Source: Sipunculus nudus (lineage: Eukaryota; Annelida; Sipuncula; Golfingiida; Sipunculidae). Taken from it: a stretch of DNA of 64,000 nt. The DNA lies in assembly GCA_026874595.1 (NCBI GenBank), contig CM049316.1:33427339-33491338 (forward strand), in the 5' to 3' direction. A model generated the notes under the pieces. The model searched no databases, was not told the DNA's origin, and saw nothing but the letters and a program-made list of their open reading frames with translations. This document shows positions 25,150-36,984 of this stretch, piece after piece; the first letter of the stretch is position 1, and each line of letters opens with the position of its first letter. A program made the translations under genes and the position numbers.

Positions 25150-25615
25150 AGTTTGATGTATTGGCCTGATATTTTGACTTGTCCATGCATCTTTGATGGC
25201 TTTCTTGTACACAAGATTGACACCACCTACAATGACTTTTGCAGTGTGTATGTCCCTGCTTATTTTTCATGAGGGTTTTGATATATCAGCCTGCAATTTG
25301 GTATATGTATACATCTCAGATAGCTTCATTATATGCAACACACTTGGCGCCACCCTCAATAATTTTTTTGCAGTGTATGCTCCTTCTTAATCCTCAGGAA
25401 TGATTTGATATATCAGCCTGAAATTATACACCTAAATAGTTTTTATATACTTGTAAGACTTGTGGTGCCACCTTCACTTGTTTCATGCATCTGTGCACAT
25501 AGCCGAAGAGTCCTTTGAAGTATCTACCTGAAATTTTGCATATCCATACTTTATCTTTGATGGCTTTCTCATTCACAAGACTGGTGGTACCACCTAAAAT
25601 GATTTTTATGCACCC
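25150..25615 (+). repeat. Four degenerate ~125-bp units related to family C half-repeats
   Basis: Units carry a phrase like ATATATCAGCCTGAAATT (near 25157, 25280, 25408 and 25524), then GATAGCTT-like text, then a GGTGGTACCACCT- or TGGCGCCACC-like palindrome. The same order (ACCTGAAATT, GGATAGCTTTTCTGA, GGTGGCGCCACCT) occurs in each half of the 280-bp repeat at 29491-31170, so this is an old relative. Confidence 0.65.
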
Positions 25616-26500
25616 ATGTCAGTATTTCAGCATTGACATTTGTATAATTGGTGCATGTACTCATGTTTAAAATGTTCAGTACTTGCATTGTACATGTACA
25701 TGTCACACATGTATTTGAAAGTAACAGGCCTGCATGGAGGCATTATATCTGTTGTATATCCCATTGCACAAGTTCGCACGAGGCCTGTAGGCCTTGATTG
25801 TATAATTACCTGGTGAAATTTTTGAGTTTATATAAGTAGTTGGCACTATTTAATATCTGTCACTGAACTTAGCTGCAAGCTTTATCCTTGAGCTCAGATT
25901 GGGATATATGTAGCCCTGGTAAACTAGGGTACTAAAACCAGTGCAGGTGAAGGGAAGATCCTTGGCAGTTCTTGAAGGTATATGAGAAATAATTGCTCAG
26001 AAATAGATGCTCAAGAAATTACATAATTTACAAAAGACGTACACTCTTTACACAGCCTACTACTCATATCATAAGCGCTGTTTGCTATGACCTGGTATCC
26101 TGAATTGCTACACCAGAGGGGACCACTGTTATTTTTGTCCAATCAGATGAGACCTTGTGCTGGAAGACAAAGCCAAGCAAGGAATACACGGAGCCAATGT
26201 TGGTCATTTTATTTTGTGTGACAGCTCATCGCCCCGGTAACCCTCTGAATAGGCAACGTACAGGCTCAGAGAGAATGGGCACATAGGATGCCTGGTGAGC
26301 TGTAATTCAAACGAAATGTAACAACAAAGGCTATGTGCACACCTTATTCTGGTCACATGATGGCATTCAGAGTTTCCATTGAATTCACCGGAAATTGGCA
26401 GCATATTACTCCCTTTAATGTACTATCTTTTGAATCCCTCTAACCTTTAATTGTAAAGGTTAATTTATAAGTATTTTTTCATTTTTTCCCTATATTATAC
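25616..26500. other. Unassigned stretch
   Basis: No gene, RNA or repeat structure that I can support. Confidence 0.4.
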
Positions 26501-27414
26501 AGGCCTCGAATTTGACAACCGGCAACCGTTAAAATTGGCTGGCTGCCGTCAGCCATCATCCTGACCGGCAGCAAAAAAATTCCTCACTGCGTCCTTCTTG
26601 TCTGTAGACAATCGCAGCCACTCTATATTCTTTTTAATTAAAAAAAAACTTAGTGTTACTGGTTCCCTGTTTACGAGGAAACTGGCCTGGGAAACCAGCA
26701 AATGAGCCGATAGTCCCTTACAGTGACACACGGTGGCCCTAAGCTAGCCACTATTTTGATCTACTCGGGGAAATTATGGGAACATCACAGATAAAAAATG
26801 GCTACCAGTCAGCCAATCAGAAAAATGATCTTTTATTGCCGGCTGTTATCAGCCAATCATAGCTAAGCATAGCGGTTACTGCAGCGTGGGCTACACGTCT
26901 ACATTATGTTATGCGTTATCCGATTGGTCCGCTGTATAAGGATATTGGTAATACAGTTTCGCGGGAAACTACATCATATCTACGCTGTGTTCAGTTGTAA
27001 AAACCTGTGTACCTCATGTTTAACATATATAGTATATAAATAAATACTGGGAACACCATTAATATATCTATTATCAGGTCTATCATCGTCCAAATTAGGC
27101 CTGCTATTAAATTATGACCTGGTAAAAAAATTCCCATATCCCAACCACCGTCCGTGTCTCCATTTCACCCACCGTCGTCACGATAGTTTTGAGGACTGGC
27201 CAAAGATGACTCGGGGTCACCTGGTGACTGTTTGTGAATAATGAATAAACATACACGGATATGTTTTTTTTCTTATTAAGACTTTATTCCAAATAAAATA
27301 ATGCAAACAAACGAAAAAAATGAAAGCTGCCTGTCAAATTTCTTTGTTGCCTGACAAGTTCAAATTTGACAGGCAGCAGTAGCTTGTCATTTCCAAAAAT
27401 GAAATTTGAGGCCT
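26501..27414. mobile_element. Non-autonomous DNA-transposon-like element with short TIRs
   Basis: The left end AGGCCTCGAATTTGACA (26501) and the right end, read in reverse complement, AGGCCTCAAATTTCA (from 27414) form terminal inverted repeats. Subterminal text also mirrors: GGCAGC phrases lie near both ends. There is no transposase frame. Flanking bases are AT-rich and I cannot assign a target-site duplication confidently, so the superfamily is open. Confidence 0.55.
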
Positions 27415-27529
27415 ATAATAGCTAAAGGCTATTTGAGATTAAACTTTGGGGTGTATGTCATTTCACTGTATATTGGTATAAGACTTTTACCTACTTAGGT
27501 ATAATATATTTTGCCCATAAGATATTGGT

Positions 27530-27790
27530 ACCTGTACAAGAGAAGTGCCTGTAATAGAGAAGTGATTGTATGTATTATTTTCTGTAATAAAGAAACTAAC
27601 TGCAGGGTTCATGTAATAGAGTAATGGCTGTAATAGAGCGTTACCTGTAATAAAGGTAATAATGGAGAGGTGTCCATGATAGAGAGCTGTCCGAAATAGG
27701 TAGGTGTCCATAGTAAAGATGTGACCATGATAGAAAGTTGCCTGTAATAGCAAGGTGACTGTTACAGAGAGGTGGTTGTAGCAGCATGAT
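27530..27790 (+). repeat. Degenerate ~20-bp minisatellite
   Basis: Repeated phrases of the type CCTGTAATAGAGAGGTG, with variants CCATGATAGA and CCATAGTAAAG, recur about a dozen times. Minus-strand frames through it are low-complexity and not real proteins. Confidence 0.7.
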
Positions 27791-29250
27791 ATGCCCATTA
27801 TAAGCATTCCATGTAATTACACTCTCATACAAATTATTTGGTCATGTCATATGAAAATATTTTATTTTGTGTGTTTCAAAAGACATGCCCTGGGATGTTG
27901 ACCTTGACCCTTTACACAGATTGACTCTGTAATACAAATTTGTTGTTGAACTGTTGCGTCAAGGATTATCATAAATACATTTCAAGATTCCACATATTTC
28001 CATCATTTGACCCCCTTGAAATTTTATATAGTTATTAAATTGCTTTTCATGTTTTCATATGAACTTTTTCAGTGCATTTATTCTCACAGTACTGTGATTC
28101 CTCATTGTGGAGGTTGAAATTTTCCACTTAATTTGGTGATCCCACTGAAGCATCACTATATCTAAATAAAGAGCAGTGCCTTATTTCAGTCTACCTGATA
28201 TACTGAAATACATACATTTCATAGGTTTATGATCATGTTCTTAATGCTTGGAAGATATGGCTTAATTCTTCTTTTTCTCTACAGGTGTGCCAAGCTGTGG
28301 CCATGGCACTCTTGAGTTACTCCGGAATTTGATCACATCCCAGCCAACAGTTTGATAGTAGTGAGCAAATGTGTTTATTCGAGATGTAAATGTTGCCTTT
28401 GAAATTTGTGTCAGTGTAATTTTAAAGCATTGAAATACAAGATCTTAATGGTTCAAAATCCACTGAATGGCATTTTATGACTTTGCTGTACAGCACTGCA
28501 TATGGTAACTGATCAGATTACTACTTAAAAAACAATTTGGTAAATGCAATATAGTCACAAAATAATAACTCAGGATAAATGAAGCAACAGGACAAGTCAG
28601 AGTTTCTGGATCTTTGATAAATTATTGCCCACTTTAAGTATTCAAAGTTACAGAATGAATTATGGCCTTGAAAGGTACATATTGAATGGATGTACATGTA
28701 TATCTGGCAAATATTCTTCATGGATGATTTATTTCATATGGTATAATTTGTAGGCAGCAGTTGGAGCCTGTAAAATCCTACAAGATTGAATGGGCTTGAA
28801 GGATAATCCACTGTTAAGCACAGCCCACTGGCCATATGGAAAAAAAATGGTTTTCAAGCCATGAAGCACTTGCACACCTCTGAGTTTAATACAGGAGAAG
28901 AGACACAGTTGCAGACCGGACAGTGAAATGAAGGTGAGGGCTGACATCCTCATAGAAAAAAAAACAGCTGCAGATCTAGGATTATTATTATTTATTTTTG
29001 AAGGGGGGTGTCCAGATATGTTAAGGCATGTAAATATCATTCACACACACAAACACACGCACATAACACAAATATGTGTAGTTCAGTTTGGTATAAAGGT
29101 AATAGTATTTGAATTACTGTAATTACAATAACTTGTGATGTAATTGATATTGTATTGATTATCATTTATTCTTTTCTAATTCTGGAAAGTAATCAAAATT
29201 GTATTAAATTACTTTTGAAAAAGTAATTGTTAGAACAACAAATTTTTAAT
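27791..29250. other. Mostly unique AT-rich DNA
   Basis: Apart from the possible exon at 28285-28355 and a short CA-rich stretch near 29041-29065, I see nothing to annotate. Confidence 0.4.
28285..28355 (+). other. Possible terminal coding exon (weak)
   Basis: A strong acceptor-like sequence (TTCTTCTTTTTCTCTACAG, ending 28284) is followed by a frame reading VPSCGHGTLELLRNLITSQ and a few more residues to a stop at 28353-28355. The peptide is not repeat-derived as far as I can see and has no homology I recognise. No partner exons or poly(A) signal were found nearby. It could equally be chance. Confidence 0.2.
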
Positions 29251-31245
29251 TGTATCCGCCAAAACAGAGTTTTGCGGATACTATGTTTTCAGCTGGTCGC
29301 CGCCGCCGCCGCCGCCGCCGCCGCGTAGGTGTCTGGAGAACTCCTCCGTAACCGCTGGGCGGAATTTTCCGAAACCCGGGATTATGTTCGGGTCACATGT
29401 GAACTGCTGCGCCCCGATTTTGTTTTGACCTCTGACCTTTCCTCTGCGCTCTGCGTCCGTTTGTGCGTCTGTTTCCACACATAAACCCACATATCTCGGG
29501 AACCGTTTGACCGATCAGGAAAATTTTTTTGCACAAATGTAGCCCTCGGAGAGCTTTATAACATACACCAAAAATGGTGGCGCCACCTGCAACCATGTTT
29601 GCACAGTGTCCATCTGTTCGTCTGCCTTGGGTTAAAATCACTCATATCTCTGCAGTGACTTGACTAATTCACCTGAAATTCGGCATGCGCAAACATCCTG
29701 GATAGCTTTTCTGATTTTATGACAGGTGGCGCCACCTACATTAACGTAGACGCTGCAGACATCCAAGCTCATATCTCGGGAACCGTTTGACCGATCAGGA
29801 AAATTTTTTTGCACAAATGTAGCCCTCGGAGAGCTTTATAACATACACCAAAAATGGTGGCGCCACCTGCAACCATGTTTGCACAGTGTCCATCTGTTCG
29901 TCTGCCTTGGGTTAAAATCACTCATATCTCTGCAGTGACTTGACTAATTCACCTGAAATTCGGCATGCGCAAACATCCTGGATAGCTTTTCTGATTTTAT
30001 GACAGGTGGCGCCACCTACATTCACGTAGACGCTGCAGACATCCAAGCTCATATCTCGGGAACCGTTTGACCGATCAGGAAAATTCTTTTGCACAAATGT
30101 AGCCCTTGGAGAGCTTTATAACATACACCAAAAATGGTGGCGCCACCTGCAACCATGTTTGCACAGTGTCCATCTGTTCGTCTGCCTTGGGTTAAAATCA
30201 CTCATATCTCTGCAGTGACTTGACTAATTCACCTGAAATTTGGCATGCGTATACATCCTGGATAGCTTATCTGATTTTATGACAGGTGGCGCCACCTACA
30301 TTCACGTTTACGCTGCAGACATCCAAGCTCATATCTTGGGAACCGTTTGACCGATCAGGAAAATTCTTTTGCACAAATGTAGCCCTTGGAGAGCTTTATA
30401 ACATACACCAAAAATGGTGTCGCTACCTGCAACCATGTTTGTACAGTGTCCATCTGTTTGTCTGCCTTGGGTTAAAATCACTCATATCTCTGCAGTGACT
30501 TGACTAATTCACCTGAAATTTGGCATGCGTATACATCCTGGATAGCTTTTCTGATTTTATGACAGGTGGCGCCACCTACATTCATGTTTACGCTGCAGAC
30601 ATCCAAGCTCATATCTCAGGAACCGTTTGATTGATCAGGAAAATTTTTTTGCACAAATGTAGCCCTTGGAGAGCTTTATAACATACACAAAAAATGGTGG
30701 CGCCACCTGCAACCATGTTTGCACAGTGTCCAGCTGTTCGTCTGCCTTGGGTTAAAATCACTCATATCTCTGCAGTGGTTTGACTAATTCACCTGAAATT
30801 CTGCATGCTTATACATCCTGGATAGCTTTTCTGATTTTATGACAGGTGGCGCCACCTACAATCAAGTTTACGCTGCAGACATCCAAGCTCATATCTAGGG
30901 AACCGTTTGACCAATTGGGCCAAAATTTTGCATGTGTATAGTTCTCACAAAGCTCTTTATCATACGCTAAACTGGTGGCGCCACCTGCAACCCTTTTTTG
31001 CACAGCGTCCATCTGTTTGTCTGCCAAGGGCAAAAATCACTCATATACAATATAGTGGTTTGACTCATCTGCCTTAAATTTTGCATATGTATACAACTTG
31101 GACGGCTTTCTGGATTTTTTGGTAGGTAGCGCAACCTACATACACAATTTGGCTGCAGACATCCATGCTGATATGCAACACTTCACCCGTTCCACTCTGA
31201 TTTAGGCGGATACAAGTAGTCGCTTGTCGACTACCCGTATTCTAG
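29251..31245 (+). mobile_element. Family C Helentron-like element with six exact-length 280-bp repeats
   Basis: The 5' end TGTATCCGCC folds back on GCGGATAC (29252-29281). A (CGC)n trinucleotide run follows at about 29298-29323, then six tandem 280-bp units starting 29491, 29771, 30051, 30331, 30611 and 30891 and ending 31170. The 3' end has GGCGGATACA (31205-31214), the inverted copy of the 5' end, then a GTAGTCG/CGACTAC hairpin and CTAG at 31242-31245 followed by T. No protein is encoded. The arrangement equals that of families A and B although the sequences are unrelated. The first units are nearly identical; the last is clearly older. Confidence 0.85.
29491..31170 (+). repeat. Tandem array, 6 x 280 bp
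   Basis: Each unit opens ATATCTCGGGAACCGTTTGA. It consists of two diverged halves of about 140 bp, each ending with the palindrome GGTGGCGCCACC. All six units keep the 280-bp spacing exactly. The units at 29491 and 29771 are almost identical. Confidence 0.95.
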
Positions 31246-31610
31246 TTGCTTTTTGGTATACATGTATTTTGTTGATGAATATTTTCATCTAACTTTTAAA
31301 GTTATTGAAGCATAACTGTCTATCTTCTTTGAATAGGTGCATAAACTGATTCTTTATTCACTCTTTATATCAGACCTTGCTCAGACAAACACCTCGAAAA
31401 TGCAACCACTTTATGGAGGTCCCATTGGAGGTCATAATTACAAGGTTTTGCTGTAGTTATATAGGCAGGTGCAAAAATAAATTTAGCAGTTAACATGTTA
31501 ATTCATGTTTATATATGTTATACATCAATTAAAACTGTACAAAGTGCTAAAGGTATCATTACTTTATCACTGTTCATGGGTTGTCGGTGAGGTGTCACCC
31601 AAAAATATTA
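31246..31610. other. Unassigned AT-rich stretch
   Basis: Nothing that I can support. Confidence 0.4.
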
Positions 31611-31770
31611 TGAACAGAATTGGATAACATTTTGTGTAGGTCCAAGGTAATGCCAAGCCAGCAACCCAGTAAACATTGGAGGTAATCAGTATCATGATTA
31701 TAATGTTTTGTTTTAAGGATTCTTTGCGATTTTGGAGATGGTGCAATCAAGACCATTGTCAATCACTAGT
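31611..31770 (+). repeat. Left copy of a ~160-bp direct repeat flanking a LINE relic
   Basis: It shares GGTAATCAGTATCATGATTA, TTTTGGAGATG and TGTCAATCA in order with 32954-33135. The two copies differ by substitutions and a few small indels. Confidence 0.75.
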
Positions 31771-31779
31771 GATGATGTG

Positions 31780-32930
31780 GTGTTCTTCCATTGCTTTGCG
31801 AAGATGACCACGATGATCAAGGTTTTATAATTGATCTAACTTTGTGTGGCCATAGATGACTTTTCAGGCCAATCCAGGAAAAGAAGAACCTCCCACATGT
31901 TGGACACTGGTGATCAGTGGTTGCTGTTGAGGTAGTTGCCATCCTTGCCTTGCAGACCTCACATTTTCATCTGGTCCACACTAGTCGTGCTATCTCAGTG
32001 TCTACTACACATCTGAGTGCAGCTGCATGCCACGCTGTTGAATCCTTTCCAACGTATCTGTGTTGATATATAGTTTTTTTGGTGATGCTTTGAGACTGTC
32101 CTTGTAGCCCCTCAACTGCCATCCGATTGGATCTTTTCCCAGACTCTAGTACTCCATACTAGAGTAGTTTTCAGAGTCTTTATCTGGCATGCGCCAAACA
32201 TGATCTGACCATTGGACCTGGGATTGATATAAGATGGTGTAGATTGATGGGAGGTTGGCATGTGTTAGGACCTCTGTCTGGAACTTTGTCTTGCCATCTA
32301 ATGTTCATCAGTCAACAGAGGCAGGTCAGGTGAAATTGTTTTAGTTGTTTGGCATGTCTTGCATAGACAGTTCATGTCTCACAGCCATATAGCAGGGTAG
32401 TGATGACTACTGTAGACCTGGATCTTGGTTTTGAGATGTTTGCCTCTACGCTCCCAGATGTTTGAGCAAAGTCTACCGAAAGCAGTGCTCACTTTTGCTA
32501 CTCTGCTGTTGACCTCATCATCTATGTTTGCTGTTTTTAACAATGTGCTTCCCAGATATGTGAATTTGTCCACTTCAGACTTGGTCTATGCACCATTATA
32601 GAGGGTTCATCATATTGCTTTCCTGGTGTTGGTTGGTGCATCACTTCAGTCTTCTTAATGCTGATGGTAAGCCCGAAGTTGTCACATGCACAGGAAAACT
32701 AGTCCATGGTGTGCTGCATGTCTGACCATGAAGATACATTCAGGGCGCAATCATCAGCAAAGACAGGTCATGGATATTGGTTGTCATGTCTTTCATAAAA
32801 GCATACAGACCTGCGATTGAGGAGCTCCCTATCTGTGCAGTATCTAAGACCTACTCCAGGATCTTCCTTGTTTAAAGCTTCCATTAGCATTGCAGAAAAC
32901 ATCATGCTGAACAGTTATGTTTTATGCCAT
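31780..32930 (-). pseudogene. LINE endonuclease/reverse-transcriptase ORF2 relic with C-terminal C2H2 finger
   Basis: Minus-strand reading gives, in order, MMFSAMLMEAL, FADDCALN (the reverse-transcriptase F/YADD catalytic motif), FGLTISIKKTEVM, then VDKFTYLGSTLLKTANIDDE and VNSRVAKVSTAFGRLCSNIW (32379-32573), then degraded text, and finally a CPTCGRFFFSWIGLKSHL zinc-finger-like C-terminus near 31850-31930. This is the order of a widespread metazoan non-LTR retrotransposon family with a C-terminal CPTCGR...HL motif. Frameshifts and stops throughout make it inactive. The endonuclease and N-terminal RT parts are missing (5' truncation near 32930). Confidence 0.85.
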
Positions 32931-32953
32931 TGCTTAGTCTTGCTTACAAAAAT

Positions 32954-33135
32954 GTTATGAACAGATTGGGATGAAATTTTGTGCAGGTTCAGGGTAATAA
33001 CCAACCCACAACCCTGTAAACAATGGAGGCAATTTCGGAGGTAATCAGTATCATGATTATAATGTTTTTCTTTAAAGGAGTCTTTGCCATTTTGGAGATG
33101 TTGCAGTCAAGACTATTGTCAATCATTAGTATAAA
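32954..33135 (+). repeat. Right copy of the ~160-bp direct repeat
   Basis: Partner of 31611-31770. It carries an extra ~13 bases (GGCAATTTCGGAG) relative to the left copy. Confidence 0.75.
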
Positions 33136-36100
33136 ATTGTAACTGTCAGTGTCTGAATTGTTATTTAGAATGTCAAAAATGTTTGTAAGAGCTGACAGGA
33201 ATCTCTGACCCAGTTGCTGTTAGTAACATGATGTAAATGGCATGTAAACAAAAACACAAAACAGATTGTAATTCTAATTTTATTGTTTTTTTTTAAAGTA
33301 TTTGTTAAAAGTTATTATGCCCCCGCCACAAAGTGGCCGGGGCATATAGTTTTACCCATGTCCGTCCTTCCGTCATTCCGAAATCAAACAGTTGTACCGA
33401 CTTTTTTTCGCAATGCCTGCAGATATTGGCCTGATTTTTGGTGTGTGGGCAGATAATGACCAGTTACAGATCGAGTTCGGGTTTCGTCCCGGTTGACCTA
33501 CTTTTGACCGTTTTACGGCTCCGAAACTTAGAAAATTTCATGAAAAATAGAAATTTTCATGACAAATACACATGTACAGCCGTTCACCCAAGCTGTCCGT
33601 CTGTCTGTCCGTCCATCTGTCTGTCCGGTGTCTGTCCATCCGTCCGTTCTGCGTCTGTTAACTTTTACCTTGTGAGCGGGATATCTCTAAAAGGATTCAC
33701 CGTTGGAATTTTATTTCATCAGTGAAGATGTATATCAATAAAATCTCGGTCAAGTTCGAAGATGGGTGACCTTGACCATTTTTAGCTCAGCTGACTATCA
33801 GTCATCTGAGCTATAGTCGTGGTCCATTGTCCGTCGTCCGTCCGTCCGTCTGTCTGTCCGTCCGTCCGTCCGTCTGTCCGTCTGGATGTCCGTCCGTAAG
33901 ACTGGCACCTTTCGACACCATTCGACCTACGAATCTGAAATTCGGCATACAGTTTGATGTCCCCAAATCTCCTACCATGCCAAAAATTGGGTCAATATGA
34001 CTTCGTTCCTTCGAGATATTAAGGAAAAACCTCAATTTTTTATTAGAAATCTATTTTCACACTTCAGGACTGCCTAATATCAAAACCACTCATCTGGTTT
34101 TCTTCATTTTTACCATAAATATTCCTCTATATGGTTCCTATGTACATGCTAGAAATTAAGTCAGTATTATTTAATTTAAAAAAGTTATGGGCCCAAATAT
34201 AATGGACTTTGTAAAAAAATGAGGAAAGATATTTTGTCACTTAAGACCAAAAGTATTAAAGGTAGGATTTTTTTTTTCAGTAATACTACTTTAAATAATC
34301 AAAATTGAATTGTATACCAAAAATTAGATCAAAATCTGTTAAATTTTTTTAAATATTGGCAAAAATATAAAATTGGTACCTTAAATTTTGCCCAAGTTTG
34401 ACCATGGCACGTTTTTTTTCCTGTAACTGCTGTGGATTTAATTTTCAAAGCATGTTTTTGTTACCATTTCAACTGTTAAAACAAAAAATTTGAAACCAGT
34501 TGATCAAAAACTGTAGATTTTATTCAAGTTTTAAAGCACCATGTCATATATTGTTTACACCAAGCTAGTGTTATGCAGTTTACTAGAGCTCAGCTCCCCA
34601 GCTTCAGCTCTAAGTTCCTTAAATTTTGCATACAGTTAGATGTCCCCCAAATCCTCTACCATACTAAAAGTTTGGTCACTAGGACTGCATTCCTTCGAGA
34701 TATTAAGAAAAAACTTCATTTTTCCATTAAAACCCCATTGTTACACTTTAAGATTGCCTAATATCAAAACCACTGATCTGACTTTGATAATATATAATAT
34801 ACATATTTTTCTATACATTCGCTATGCATATGCCAGAAATGATGTCAGTATCTTGTAATTGTTTTAAGTTCTAGGCCCAAACATAATGCACTTTGTAAAA
34901 AATCAAGAAATATATTTACTCTCTTAACATGAAAATTTCTGAAGGTAGACATTTTTGCCAGGGATATAACATTATTTAATCAAGATTCAATTGTATTCCC
35001 AAAATTAGTTCTGAATTTTTCAAATTTTATAAGTTATTAGCATAAATATAAAAACCAGTACCTTAAATTTTGCCCAACTTTGGCCATGGCATGTTTTTTC
35101 CCTGTAAGCACTGTTGATTTAATTTTCATATCTTGGACTGGTAAGGATTTAAGCTTCTAAATTCTGAAGTTATAAAAGGAATTGGTCAAAAACTAGCTTT
35201 TCTGAAAGTTTTTATGAGACCATATCACACCTTGGCTGTACTGAAGCCCCTCTTTTATGTCCCCACATTGACCTTTCAGGCCAATTATGCATGCTTGAAG
35301 CGAGGCACTCTGCAGCCAGCCAGCTCTTGGGTGGCTTCAACTGGATCTAACTGTCCAACCCCCTCCACTAGTATTTGTTTAGGCCATAAACATAACAATA
35401 ACCTTTTTTTCAATATTTGGTTTATGATAAGAACTTAAAAAAATAAATGGAAAAGGAATTTATAGTTAATGAGTTACAGGGGATTACCTTGCAATAACTG
35501 ATCATTTATGGATCTTCCATGGATGGCCAAAATTGTATTTCAAATAACACCATGCAGTCACCATTGGGTATTTTTCATTTCAACCATAAAAATGAAAAAT
35601 AAATAATTAAAATAAATTGTTGTTTACTATTAGGGATTATATGAAGCAAGATAATGATAGACAAGGATGCAGTTGATTATATTAAATTAATCTAAATTTC
35701 CAGGTCTTTTCCAGGTCTTTAACTTGTTGGTTTATATTTATTACAAAATTAAAATAATAAATAAATATGTCAAAAATTTAAAATATTACTCAGACAAGTG
35801 TTCATTAAAGATTTTAATTTGTTTGACTTATAACTCATGGTTGTATCAGTTGTTACATGAGACTGGGTAAATAATCAAAATTTATATTGCTGGTCCTTTA
35901 TTTCAGTTCATAAAATTAAACATTCCCAACTCCAGTTTGCTCCTATATATTGGGTATTTTCATCCGTGGATTAATTTTAACACATGAATTAGTTTTATAG
36001 CTGAGAATACTTTTCTTTTTTTCCTGATACCATTTAAAAAAATTTAAATATTCAAATTTTTCCTGTTAGTGCTGTGGATATAATTTTCACAGCATGTACA

Positions 36101-36364
36101 CATTAACATTTCATCTGTTAAAATCTGAAATTTGAAACCAATTGATCAAAAACTGTAGATTTTATTCAAGTTTCCAGGTACCATGTCTTGATTGTTTGCA
36201 TCAGATCAGTATAAATGCAGTGTACTCGGCAGTTACATAACACCTTCAGGTCTGACCTACTGTCACTGTGAGTGTCTGGGTCAGGCTGGGTCAGGCAGTA
36301 ATTACCAATGAGCCTCTCTTTCTCTCTCTCTCTGACAGTCTAGGTCTCTCTTTCTCTCTCTTTC

Positions 36365-36398
36365 TCTCCTCTGCTTTTTCTCTTTCTTTCTCCAACTT

Positions 36399-36452
<54 letters not shown>
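36365..36452 (+). repeat. (CT)n microsatellite
   Basis: A long CT/TC run, with interrupted CT-rich text from about 36316. It produces an artificial Ser/Leu frame. Confidence 0.95.
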
Positions 36453-36455
<3 letters not shown>

Positions 36456-36968
36456 GCCTCCCTTGCTCCCTCCATCCCATTCTGTTGACAGGTACTATAA
36501 ACTATAGATACATTAGCTATAAATGTTGATGCAATTTAGAAATGTGAATCAACTGAAATATTCACAATCACATGTATGTTATACTGTAAATTTATAGTAA
36601 CATTCGGAAACTTGGATTAAAATTATGTAATGAAAAAAAGGAATAAATGCAAATTTTGTTAATTTTTTCTTGGCTCAGTGGAATGGGGAAAAAATTATTT
36701 GCTTTGTTTCTCCATCTTTCTTTCTGTTTTAAATATTTAATGTTCATGAATAAACTTTTTTTATAAGCACTGTTAAATTTAATTTCATATCCTGTATGTA
36801 TATGCAAGGGTGTTGTAACTCTCACCATCCCCTTCTTCATCCCACTGAGGCTTTGCTCCTTGGCACTGTGAACAATAGTTCTATGGCTATAGCATAAAAT
36901 TTAATAATTAAAGAAAATATCTACAGAGAGACAGAGGCATTGTAACTCTGATCATAACACAACACCCC

Positions 36969-36984
36969 TCCCCCCCCCCCCCCC
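36969..36984 (+). repeat. poly(C) tract, 16 bp
   Basis: Uninterrupted C run within B3. Confidence 0.9.

Noticed and set aside
27487-27832. Minus-strand frames rich in YHGH/ITG peptides
   Set aside because: They come from the degenerate ~20-bp minisatellite and have low complexity.
29281-29641. Overlapping minus-strand frames near the CGC run
   Set aside because: They read through the trinucleotide repeat and the first 280-bp unit. The frames are not maintained in sister units.
36268-36507. Ser-Leu-rich frame
   Set aside because: Translation of the (CT)n tract.
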